Below are positions 1 through 6,608 of a stretch of 7,050 bases of DNA, piece by piece; the stretch's first letter is position 1; every line of letters begins with the position of its first letter. The stretch spans positions 1 through 7,050 of the forward strand of contig JAJRWJ010000030.1 in assembly GCA_024276805.1 (NCBI GenBank), read 5' to 3'. The position numbers and the translations under genes are program-made. Under the pieces are notes generated by a model, which was given only the letters and a program-made list of their open reading frames with translations, was not told the DNA's origin and did no database searches. The DNA is from Gammaproteobacteria bacterium. GTDB taxonomy: Bacteria; Pseudomonadota; Gammaproteobacteria; Methylococcales; Methylomonadaceae.

Positions 1-219
1 CAGGAGCGTATCCACGGGCTGTACCGGCACTTCGATCAGCAACTGGCTGAGCATGAATTTTTGGCCGGGGCGGAATACACGATTGCCGATATCACGACGT
101 TGCCGGCGGTTTTGAGTCAGGAACGGCAGTTGTCAGACTATGTCCATATCGGGCGCTGGTGCAAACAGCTCCGACAACGACCGGCAGTGCAACGGGGCAT
201 GGCGGTGGCAGAGAATTGA
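1..219 (+). CDS. Glutathione S-transferase family protein, C-terminal part (5' end outside window)
   Basis: The frame is open from base 1 and ends at TGA 217-219, giving the last 72 residues of a protein whose start lies to the left. The visible part is the all-helical C-terminal domain of a cytosolic glutathione S-transferase. It contains FLAGAEYTIADI near residues 20-31, matching the family's conserved N-capping box and hydrophobic staple (S/T-x-x-D), followed by a GRWCKQLRQRPAVQRGM segment near residues 51-67, which resembles the closing helix of YfcG/YghU-like and beta-class bacterial enzymes. Such proteins use glutathione for conjugation or disulfide reduction. The thioredoxin-fold N-terminal domain with the catalytic residue is not in view, so the subclass and substrate cannot be assigned. 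It converges on the efflux operon and has no evident link to it. Confidence 0.85.
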   Translation, partial: QERIHGLYRHFDQQLAEHEFLAGAEYTIADITTLPAVLSQERQLSDYVHIGRWCKQLRQRPAVQRGMAVAEN

Positions 220-229
220 AAGGCAGGAA

Positions 230-334
230 AATCGCCGCTGAAGCTGCTCCTGCAGCATCGACGCGCACCGATATTATGCATAATTTGATGGTTTGCCGAC
301 CGCTTGAGGCGTAGGAATGTCTTCAGCCGCGATT
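230..334. repeat. Imperfect inverted repeat (13/14) flanking a 12-bp palindrome in the convergent gap
   Basis: The 126-bp gap between the GST stop and the DUF3240 stop contains arms at 230-243 (aatcgccgctgaag) and 321-334 (cttcagccgcgatt). They are reverse complements at 13 of 14 positions. Near the middle, 273-284 is a perfect palindrome (attatgcataat), and 243-256 is a small hairpin (gctgc-tcct-gcagc). Read on the minus strand, the distal arm is followed by a short T run, loosely terminator-like for the efflux operon, but the 77-nt loop is too long for a classical intrinsic terminator. No canonical hairpin plus U-tract was found for either converging transcript. The function is unknown; it may be an mRNA 3' structure, a remnant or chance. 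Confidence 0.4.
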
Positions 335-345
335 GCCAAAACAGC

Positions 346-651
346 TCAAATATAACCATTATCGATGACCGGCAGCACCCAGTAACGTATGCCCGACCCG
401 CTGAATTCCTGGCGCAGCTTTTCCACCAGACGGGGCAGCTGCTGTTCGGGGATATACATCTGGAAGCGGATCTGTTTCTGCCGGCCGCTGACCTGTTCGG
501 AAAGCGACAGATTGAGGTTGCGGTGGTCATGGGCGTTGACCGGAAGGCTGCTGAAGCCGTCCTCGGACTCAAAGGTCAACAGTAAATCGACGATGTCCTC
601 TTCCAGACTCGGCGGGACGTTCAGGGTTACCAGAAATTCCTGGCCGCTCAT
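346..651 (-). CDS. DUF3240 family protein (PII-like fold), fourth gene of the efflux operon
   Basis: This 101-residue soluble protein has no signal peptide or membrane segment, so it is probably cytosolic. The LVTLNVPPSLEEDIVDLLL start, the GFSSLPVNAHDH segment (about 32-43), LSLSEQVSGRQKQIRFQMYIP (about 48-69) and the YWVLPVIDNG end (about 90-99) match what I know of DUF3240. That family has a small ferredoxin-like/PII-like alpha-beta fold and commonly sits beside CzcA/CusA pumps; its biochemical role is not established. The start is well supported: GGAGGT at 663-658 lies 6 nt before the ATG, and the ATG overlaps the permease stop in an ATGA, implying translational coupling. By analogy with PII and CutA-like proteins it could sense a ligand or metal and tune the pump from the cytoplasmic side, but that is inference. 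A His-Asp-His triplet (about 41-43) is a possible ligand site. Confidence 0.88.
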   Translation of the reverse strand: MSGQEFLVTLNVPPSLEEDIVDLLLTFESEDGFSSLPVNAHDHRNLNLSLSEQVSGRQKQIRFQMYIPEQQLPRLVEKLRQEFSGSGIRYWVLPVIDNGYI

Positions 652-3600
652 GGCTGCACCTCCCGGGCTTCACCGAATATTTGATAGAGAATGGGCAGCA
701 GGATCAGGGTCAGAAAGGTCGCCGACACCAGTCCTCCAATCACCACGATAGCCAGCGGACGTTGAATCTCGGAGCCGGGGCCGGTGGCGAACAACAGCGG
801 AAGCAGGCCAAATGCGGTGCTGCTGGCGGTCATCAGCACCGGTCGCAGGCGGCGCGCCGAACCGATCCGTACGGTTTTGGCCATGGGCATGCCGGTGGCG
901 CGCAGCTGATTGAAATAACTGACCATGACCACGCCATTGAGTACGGCAATGCCCAGCAACGTGATGAAACCAACCGATGCCGGCACCGACAGGTATTCGC
1001 CGGAGAGCCACAGGGCGAATACCCCACCGATCATCGCCAGGGGGATATTGGACAGCACCAGCACCGCCTGCCGCACGGAATGAAAAGTGGCGAACAGCAG
1101 CAGAAAGATCAAGCCGATGGATATCGGTATCACCAGGCTCAGCGTGGCCGCGGCGCGCTGCTGGTTTTCGAATTGCCCGCCCCATTGCAGGTGATAGCCG
1201 GCGGGAAGCGCGACCCGATCCGCAACCGCCCGGCGCGCATCATCGACAAAGCCGACCAGATCACGTCCCTGGACATTGCTGCGGATCACCGTGAAGCGTT
1301 GCCCCTTTTCCCTTGCCACGCTGACCACGCCCTCCACTTTTTCCAGCCTGGCTACCGTGCTCAGCGCCACCTGGCCACCGCCGGGCAGGGGAATGCGCAG
1401 GTTCGCCAGGTTGGCGGTGCTGCTTGTCCCACGGATAGTCAGCGGGGTACGCTTGATACCTTCCTGAACGATACCAAGATTGAGTCCTTCGATCTGCGCC
1501 CGCAGCATGGTTTCCAGACTGTCGCCATCCAGTCCCAGCCGCCCGGCGGCAAGCCTGTCGATGCTCAGCTGCAGAAACTGCATGCCCTCGTTCTGCTTGA
1601 CGAAGACATCGGTTGCGCCGGCAACATCCTTCAATACCTCGGCAATTTCCTTGGCTTTCTGGTTCAACACGTTCAAATCCTCGCCAAACAACTTGACCGC
1701 CACGTCGCCGCGCACGCCGGTGAGCATTTCCGCGACGCGCATCTGTATCGGCTGGGTGAAACCATAGGCGATGCCGGGGGTTTCCGCCATGGCCTGGCGA
1801 ATGGCGTCGATCAGTTCCTCCTTGCTGTCCATGCGCCATTGCTGTTTCGGCTTAAGCACCATGAACACATCGGTATCATTGAGGCTCATTGGATCCAGGC
1901 CAATTTCATCGGAACCCACTCTGGCGACGATGCGGGTGACCTCGGGAACTTTGGCGAGGATGTTTTTCTGTACCTGAATATCCAGATCGACAGATTTCTC
2001 CAGGGAAATGGATGGCAGTTTTTCCAGCTGCACGATAATATCGCCTTCATCCAGCGTGGGCATGAAGGTGCTGCCGATTTGCAGAAAAATGAACACCGTG
2101 ACCAGCAACAGCAGGCCTGCGGCGGTAAACAGCTTCTTGCTGTTCGCCAGGCACCAGGCCAGTACCGGTTGATAAATTTTATGCGCCTGTCGGGACAGCC
2201 AGGGTTCCTCCTCGGCGACCCGCGTCAACAGCAACGAAGCCAATACCGGTATTATGGTCAAGGACAGCAGCAGCGCGCCGCCCAGTGCAAACACGATGCT
2301 CAAGGCGACCGGGGTAAACAGTTTGCCTTCCAGTCCATGCAGCGTCAGCAGCGGCAGAAACACGATGATAATGATCAGCGTGCCGGAGGCGACCGGCGCC
2401 GCAACCTCGCGGGTGGCCCGGTAGATGATGTGCAGATGCGGCAGGCGTTGGGCTGTTTCCCGTTGCGCGAGATGGGTGATGACATTCTCCACCACCACCA
2501 CGCCGGAATCCACCAGCATGCCGATGGCAATGGCCAGACCGCCGAGACTCATCAGATTGGCGGTCATGCCGGCAAAGCGCATCATGATAAAGGTGAAAAA
2601 AGCCGCCAGCGGCAAAACCAGCGCCACGGTCAGCGCCGCCCGCAGGTTGCCGAGAAACAGAATCAGCGTGATGATCACCAGCACGATGGCGCCCAGCAAG
2701 GCGCTGGCGACGGTATCGATGGCCAGGTCTACAAGATTTCCGCGGTTGTAGAAAACGCTGATCGATACACCGGGTGGAAAACCGGCGCTGATTTCCTGCA
2801 GTTTTTTCTCGATGTTATCCACGGTGCGGCGGGCATTGGCGCCGCGCAGACTCAGTACCAGCCCTTCCACCGTTTCCCCCTGGCCATTCTGGGTGACTGC
2901 GCCATAACGGGTCAGGGAGCCGATCTCGACCCTGGCTATATCGCCGATACGGACCGGAACGGCATCGATATTGGCGACCACGATGGCGCGAATGTCATCC
3001 AGGGTTTTTATCCGGCCCTCGGCCCGCACCAGCAGCGCTTCCTCGCCTTCATTGATGCGTCCGGCGCCGTCATTGCGGTTGTTGCGCTGTAATGCCGTGA
3101 TCAGCTGCTGCATGCTGATGTCTCTGGCGGCCATGCTGGTGTTGTCCGGCACCACCTGGAAGGTTCTGACCAGCCCCCCCAGGGCATTGACATCGGCCAC
3201 TCCCGGCACCGTGCGCAACGCCGGCCGGATCACCCAGTCCAGCAGATTGCGTCGCTGCATCAGGGAAAGTCCCTCGCCCTCGATGGTAAACATGAACATT
3301 TCCCCCAGCGGGGTGGTCATCGGGGCAATGCCACCGCTTATGCCCTTGGGCAGATTCCCCCACACGGTGTTCAGTCTTTCGGCAATTTGCTGTCTGGCCC
3401 AGTAGATATCCGTGCCTTCGGCAAAGTCGATGGTGATATCGGTGAGCGCATATTTGGCGATCGAGCGCAGCATGACCTGCCGGGGGATACCCAGCAATTC
3501 CAGCTCGACCGGGATGGTGATGCGTGCTTCGACCTCTTCGGGCGTCATGCCGGGCGCCTTGACGATGATCTTGACCTGTGTGGGTGAGACATCGGGGAAG

Positions 3601-3710
3601 GCGTCGATGGGCAGATTGCTGAACGCATACCAGCCGCCGCCACAAAGCAGAGCCACCAGCAGCAACATCAAAATGCGCTGCGTCAGTGCGAAATGGATCA
3701 ATCTGGACAT
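648..3710 (-). CDS. Heavy-metal efflux RND permease, CusA/CzcA family
   Basis: This is the inner-membrane proton/cation antiporter of a tripartite efflux pump. Its 1020 residues are close to CusA/CzcA size (about 1045-1065). The architecture is complete: TM1 about 10-30, periplasmic porter domain about 31-333, TM2-TM6 about 335-495, TM7 about 525-545, second porter domain about 546-855, and TM8-TM12 about 857-1010. The TM4 signature reads AIGMLVDSGVVVVEN (395-409). Asp401 and Glu408 correspond to CzcA Asp408/Glu415, while the first CzcA acidic residue (Asp402) is Ala395. In a by-eye alignment from memory, the CusA methionine triad falls on Gln561, Asp612 and Glu661, which argues against Cu(I)/Ag(I) and for a divalent cation; the substrate remains unproven. 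The start ATG shares one base with the adaptor stop (TAATG). No strong Shine-Dalgarno sequence is present, only a purine-rich stretch encoding the adaptor's acidic tail. No frameshift or truncation is seen. Confidence 0.96.
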   Translation of the reverse strand: MSRLIHFALTQRILMLLLVALLCGGGWYAFSNLPIDAFPDVSPTQVKIIVKAPGMTPEEVEARITIPVELELLGIPRQVMLRSIAKYALTDITIDFAEGTDIYWARQQIAERLNTVWGNLPKGISGGIAPMTTPLGEMFMFTIEGEGLSLMQRRNLLDWVIRPALRTVPGVADVNALGGLVRTFQVVPDNTSMAARDISMQQLITALQRNNRNDGAGRINEGEEALLVRAEGRIKTLDDIRAIVVANIDAVPVRIGDIARVEIGSLTRYGAVTQNGQGETVEGLVLSLRGANARRTVDNIEKKLQEISAGFPPGVSISVFYNRGNLVDLAIDTVASALLGAIVLVIITLILFLGNLRAALTVALVLPLAAFFTFIMMRFAGMTANLMSLGGLAIAIGMLVDSGVVVVENVITHLAQRETAQRLPHLHIIYRATREVAAPVASGTLIIIIVFLPLLTLHGLEGKLFTPVALSIVFALGGALLLSLTIIPVLASLLLTRVAEEEPWLSRQAHKIYQPVLAWCLANSKKLFTAAGLLLLVTVFIFLQIGSTFMPTLDEGDIIVQLEKLPSISLEKSVDLDIQVQKNILAKVPEVTRIVARVGSDEIGLDPMSLNDTDVFMVLKPKQQWRMDSKEELIDAIRQAMAETPGIAYGFTQPIQMRVAEMLTGVRGDVAVKLFGEDLNVLNQKAKEIAEVLKDVAGATDVFVKQNEGMQFLQLSIDRLAAGRLGLDGDSLETMLRAQIEGLNLGIVQEGIKRTPLTIRGTSSTANLANLRIPLPGGGQVALSTVARLEKVEGVVSVAREKGQRFTVIRSNVQGRDLVGFVDDARRAVADRVALPAGYHLQWGGQFENQQRAAATLSLVIPISIGLIFLLLFATFHSVRQAVLVLSNIPLAMIGGVFALWLSGEYLSVPASVGFITLLGIAVLNGVVMVSYFNQLRATGMPMAKTVRIGSARRLRPVLMTASSTAFGLLPLLFATGPGSEIQRPLAIVVIGGLVSATFLTLILLPILYQIFGEAREVQP

Positions 3711-4822
3711 TATTCTTCGCCCTCTTCTTCGCCAAGCCCCAGCCAGATGCCCTTCAAGGTTACCGCGCCGTTGATGGCGACCATATCCCGGTCGACGTGC
3801 AGATCTCCGGAAACGATGGCGTGCGCCTGTTCATCGGCGATCACCTGTACGGCTTTTACGACAAAGCCCTGTTCGGTGCGCACGAAGATGTAGGCCTGTC
3901 CTTCATGCTTGGCGATTGCTGCGAGGGGTAATTTGAACAGTTGCTGTTCCGCCACATGAAAAATCCGGCTGTCGACCGTCAGTCCGACCCTGAGATCCGG
4001 CTGCGGGGTATCGATGACAGCCCGGACCAAAACCGATTGATTTCGCATATTGACATTTTGCCCCAGCAGACTGATGGTCGCCACGGTGCTGCTGTCCGCT
4101 ATCGTTACCCGGTCGCCAGCCTGGATGCGATCGATACGCTCCTGGGGAATATGCATCTCCAGCCACAATTGCTCCAGGCTGGCGACCCGGTACAGAGGCG
4201 CCGGCGCGGTAATCAGAGCGCCGGCAACGGTCATACGTTGCAGCACCACGCCGCTGACCGGCGACAGGATCAATAATTCTGTCTGCAGTCTGCCGCTGCG
4301 GCGCAGTTGCTCGATGGCCTTGTCGGTCATTCCGGCGATCACCAGCAGCTGACGGGCTTCATTTTCTGCATTGATGGTTTCGCTGTAAAGTTTGCGGGTG
4401 TTTTGCCAGCGTCGCTCGGCAATGACGCCCTGCTGCCAGAGTTGTTTGTCGCGCTGATAAACCGACCGGTAATAACTGTGCTGTTTATGCGCATCGAGAA
4501 ATTGTTTCTGCAGGACGACAAAGCCGGGACTCTTGATCCGGGCCAGCGGCTGGCCCTTTACCAGCGTATCGCCGACCGCGGCAAGCAGCTGGCTGACCAG
4601 GCCCGGCTGGGTGCTGCTGACGATGAATTCCCGATCCGGTGGCACCACCACGGTGGCCGGTACGGACAACAGGGGAATGTCCCTGGTAGTGTGGATTTTA
4701 TCCAGTTTGATGTTCAGGTTTTGCAACTGCTGCTGGGTGATGGTGATATGTTCCCCGGCGCTGGCAAGGCTCGCGGTAGCCCAGAATGCATAGAGAAAAA
4801 GATTCTTCAAAAAAAATTTCAT
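3710..4822 (-). CDS. Periplasmic adaptor (membrane fusion) subunit of the RND efflux pump, HlyD/CusB/CzcB family
   Basis: This 370-residue protein bridges the RND permease and the outer-membrane channel in the periplasm. Residues 1-22 form a Sec signal peptide ending ASLASA, with predicted cleavage before Gly23 and no lipobox cysteine. The barrel-sandwich (lipoyl-like) half motifs are GLVSQLLAAVGDTLVKGQPL (74-93) and LILSPVSGVVLQRMTVAGALI (184-204). They flank a helical hairpin (about 100-175) that should contact the channel. A beta-barrel (about 210-285) and a membrane-proximal domain (about 290-360) follow. There is no CusF-like C-terminal domain, and the mature N-terminus lacks the methionine cluster used by CusB for copper, in keeping with a non-copper substrate. 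The protein ends in an acidic EEEGEE tail whose purine-rich codons lie just upstream of the permease start. GGAG at 4833-4830 is 7 nt before the ATG, which overlaps the TolC stop as ATGA. Confidence 0.95.
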   Translation of the reverse strand: MKFFLKNLFLYAFWATASLASAGEHITITQQQLQNLNIKLDKIHTTRDIPLLSVPATVVVPPDREFIVSSTQPGLVSQLLAAVGDTLVKGQPLARIKSPGFVVLQKQFLDAHKQHSYYRSVYQRDKQLWQQGVIAERRWQNTRKLYSETINAENEARQLLVIAGMTDKAIEQLRRSGRLQTELLILSPVSGVVLQRMTVAGALITAPAPLYRVASLEQLWLEMHIPQERIDRIQAGDRVTIADSSTVATISLLGQNVNMRNQSVLVRAVIDTPQPDLRVGLTVDSRIFHVAEQQLFKLPLAAIAKHEGQAYIFVRTEQGFVVKAVQVIADEQAHAIVSGDLHVDRDMVAINGAVTLKGIWLGLGEEEGEE

Positions 4823-6081
4823 GGCAGTACTCCGACAGCCTGGTTGAATAGGGCGATATCGCGCTGCAAAATAATGCTGCGCTCGTTGGCTTCCTTGATG
4901 GCGGCAAAGCCACGCGACTGAATCCTCAGAAAGTCCAGCAAGTCGATTTCTCCAGCGGCAAAGCTGATCCGGCCCATGTGCATGTATTCCTCGGCGAGTT
5001 TTTTTCTTTGCAGGGAAATTGTCATTTCTGTTCTGTCGACCTCCAGAGCGTGTTCCGCTTCATGAAAATTGCTGATCAGGCGTCGATAAAGCTGATTGCG
5101 CTGCGCCTGCGTCTCGGTCAGCTGCAGGTTGGCGGAGGCAATTTTCGGCGCCAGGTGGGCGCTGCCACCAAACGGCACATTGATTTGAAAGGTCATCGTT
5201 TCCACACCAATATCAGGGTTGACGCCGCGCTGCGAATTGCCACCCAGGGCAACGGTGGTTTGTCCCGAGCCGGTCGCTTTCACCCACTTCAGTTCGGCTT
5301 TTTTTCGTGCAATCCGGGCGTCCATTGCCTGCAGCAGCGGATGCTGGCTGTCAATCGCGGTTGTGTCGCTTTGTTCTTCGCTGAAATGTTCAGGAATGCG
5401 CGTCATTTGCGTCAGTATGGAGAAGCGTTTGCGGGCATGCATTTCCTCGGCCTCGGCGCGCACCAGCGCCGTTTTGGCCGCTAATTGTTCACTTTGCGCC
5501 AGCAGCAGGTCGGAGCGTGGCAGATCGCCCAGTTCGACTCTGCGCCGCACCGTTGCCGCCAGCTTTTTCGCCACGCTGTAGACACGCTCCGCCAGCTCAT
5601 GGCGATTGCTCACCAGTTGTAAATCCCACAAGGCCTTGCGCACCAGACCGGCGACTTGCAATTTGATTACCCTGGCCTGCAGTTCGCCCGCTTTGGTCGC
5701 GTCCCTGGCCAATTGCTGTCCGGCGGCTCTTTGCCCCCAATTCCACAGCGGCATCTCGATCGCGCCTTGAAATTCCGGCGCGCCGGTATTGACGGCGCTG
5801 TTCGCCCAGCTGTTGCGATAGTAAAACACCGCGCTCAGCGCTCCTGCTAGCCAGCTGTCACCACGCCGCTGCAAGGCTTCCGCTTCCTGCTGCAGAGCCG
5901 GCAGCAGCGCGCCTTCGGGATATTTTTCCAGGGTCAGGTCGATGACCTCGGGCAAGGTCAATTGTGGATCGACCGTGATCAGATCAAAGTGGGGGACAAT
6001 CTGCTGTTCCTGCCCCACAACGGGGGGGGCGAGAAACAGCCAGACAGGAACCAGCCAGACGGTTGGATTCATACCGTGCAT
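4819..6081 (-). CDS. TolC-family outer-membrane channel of the RND efflux pump (CusC/CzcC-like position)
   Basis: This 420-residue outer-membrane efflux protein is the first structural gene of the pump operon. An N-terminal hydrophobic segment (about 7-23) looks like a signal peptide with a probable cleavage near VVG/QEQ, and no lipobox cysteine is present. The internal duplication typical of TolC is visible: the first repeat has RRRVELGDLPRSDLLLAQSE (about 183-202) and the second has YMHMGRISFAAGEIDLLDFL (about 370-389), each ending in the Gly-x-x-x-x-Asp-Leu-Leu pattern of the long periplasmic helices. Three such monomers should form the beta-barrel and alpha-tunnel. AGGAG at 6091-6087, 5 nt upstream, supports the first ATG over the one three codons later. 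The sequence is divergent, and CzcC versus CusC naming is not justified. An 8-C tract lies in codons 18-20, inside the signal peptide. A 127-bp structured leader precedes the gene. Confidence 0.93.
   Translation of the reverse strand: MHGMNPTVWLVPVWLFLAPPVVGQEQQIVPHFDLITVDPQLTLPEVIDLTLEKYPEGALLPALQQEAEALQRRGDSWLAGALSAVFYYRNSWANSAVNTGAPEFQGAIEMPLWNWGQRAAGQQLARDATKAGELQARVIKLQVAGLVRKALWDLQLVSNRHELAERVYSVAKKLAATVRRRVELGDLPRSDLLLAQSEQLAAKTALVRAEAEEMHARKRFSILTQMTRIPEHFSEEQSDTTAIDSQHPLLQAMDARIARKKAELKWVKATGSGQTTVALGGNSQRGVNPDIGVETMTFQINVPFGGSAHLAPKIASANLQLTETQAQRNQLYRRLISNFHEAEHALEVDRTEMTISLQRKKLAEEYMHMGRISFAAGEIDLLDFLRIQSRGFAAIKEANERSIILQRDIALFNQAVGVLP
6022..6029 (-). repeat. 8-bp mononucleotide C tract (G on plus strand) in the TolC-gene signal peptide
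   Basis: Eight consecutive identical bases span the Ala18-Pro19-Pro20 codons of the outer-membrane channel gene. The tract keeps the frame as given. Slippage by one base would truncate the first gene of the coupled operon. Tracts of this length can be slippage hotspots and are also a common site of sequencing or assembly error. Confidence 0.6.
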
Positions 6082-6086
6082 AATAA

Positions 6087-6091
6087 CTCCT
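6087..6091 (-). promoter_or_regulatory. Shine-Dalgarno sequence of the TolC-family gene
   Basis: AGGAG on the minus strand is separated by 5 nt (ttatt) from the ATG at 6081-6079. The alternative in-frame ATG at 6072-6070 would sit 14 nt away, so this site favours the longer protein. Confidence 0.75.
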
Positions 6092-6094
6092 AAT

Positions 6095-6201
6095 AGCGGA
6101 TTACACCGCTGTCATGGCAGTTCTGCTGCCAGGAATCGGGTGATGCTGCAGAGCAATGTGCTCTGAAATTCAATAATGGATATTTTGGCTTGGAGCAAGC
6201 C
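6095..6201 (-). promoter_or_regulatory. Structured leader with four consecutive stem-loops upstream of the efflux operon
   Basis: The 127-bp gap between the small secreted protein and the TolC-family gene contains no ORF of note but four perfect inverted repeats. In transcript order they are 6201-6187 (6-bp stem ggcttg/caagcc, 3-nt loop), 6165-6149 (7-bp stem cagagca/tgctctg, 3-nt loop), 6131-6115 (6-bp stem tggcag/ctgcca, 5-nt loop) and 6110-6095 (5-bp stem agcgg/ccgct, 6-nt loop). The last ends 3 nt before the Shine-Dalgarno sequence. None is followed by a U-tract, so they do not look like intrinsic terminators. They could act as mRNA processing or stability elements, as a translation-control leader, or, for the 17-bp dyad at 6149-6165, as a DNA operator. 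The repeats are seen directly; the roles are inferred. Confidence 0.5.
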
Positions 6202-6208
6202 GGGGAGG

Positions 6209-6601
6209 TTACAGTGCGGGAGGAGCTCTGGGAGAGTGTGCGATTGGTTGCGCCTGCAGGCCAGCGGGATGGCCATGCGGCGAAAAATTACCGTCTTTAT
6301 GGTTCGATGCAGTGCTCAGCGGCATGTCTTCGGGTAGAATGAAAACATCGGGCAATACATCCTGGATGGCGCATTTGTGCTTGATGCCGGAGCTGATATT
6401 GACCAGAACGCCTTCCTGGCCAGGGCGTAGGCTGGAGGCGGCAAAGTTGCCGGAGCCGTGATCATGGTTGATGAATTCCAGTCCGGGCAAATGGATGCCG
6501 GCGCCGATCTGTGACAGCCCGGAATGCGCATGCACCAGCGGTGCAAAAAATTGTATTTGCACCAGCAGTATGATAAAAAAATTGCGCAACCGTCCGTTCA
6601 T
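6209..6601 (-). CDS. Small exported histidine-rich protein of unknown function, upstream of the efflux operon
   Basis: From the ATG at 6601-6599 this encodes 130 residues. Residues 1-25 form a convincing Sec signal peptide: a charged start (MNGRLR), a hydrophobic core FFIILLVQIQFF and an APLVHA end. The mature part has about nine histidines, including INHDHG (44-49), KHK (74-76), HGH (109-111) and AHS (121-123), plus a single cysteine (Cys77) and a proline-rich SPRAPPAL C-terminus. I know of similar small VHAH-containing, RAPP-ending proteins beside RND metal-efflux operons, with a position comparable to CzcI-type accessory proteins, but I cannot show homology. A periplasmic metal-binding or metal-buffering role is a reasonable inference. 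The frame extends upstream to a TTG at 6637-6635, adding 12 residues; the ATG gives a more normal signal peptide. Neither start has a clear Shine-Dalgarno sequence. The gene lies 127 bp upstream of the TolC-family gene in the same direction. Confidence 0.75.
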   Translation of the reverse strand: MNGRLRNFFIILLVQIQFFAPLVHAHSGLSQIGAGIHLPGLEFINHDHGSGNFAASSLRPGQEGVLVNISSGIKHKCAIQDVLPDVFILPEDMPLSTASNHKDGNFSPHGHPAGLQAQPIAHSPRAPPAL

Positions 6602-6608
6602 CGGCTGG

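Noticed and set aside
243..256. Small hairpin after the GST gene as an intrinsic terminator
   Set aside because: The stem is only 5 bp and no T run follows on either strand.
138..572. Minus-strand 144-codon ORF overlapping the GST end and the DUF3240 gene
   Set aside because: It overlaps the well-supported DUF3240 frame and the GST gene, and its Arg/Ser-rich sequence resembles no family; it is a shadow frame.
681..3092. Very long (803-codon) open frame on the plus strand antisense to the permease
   Set aside because: It is codon-aligned antisense to the permease and its Gln/His/Asp/Gly-rich composition is what reverse-complemented Leu/Val/Ile codons produce. No domain, signal or ribosome binding site is visible.
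6187..6201. First leader stem-loop as a terminator of the small exported protein gene
   Set aside because: On the minus strand the stem is followed by AAAATA, not a T run.
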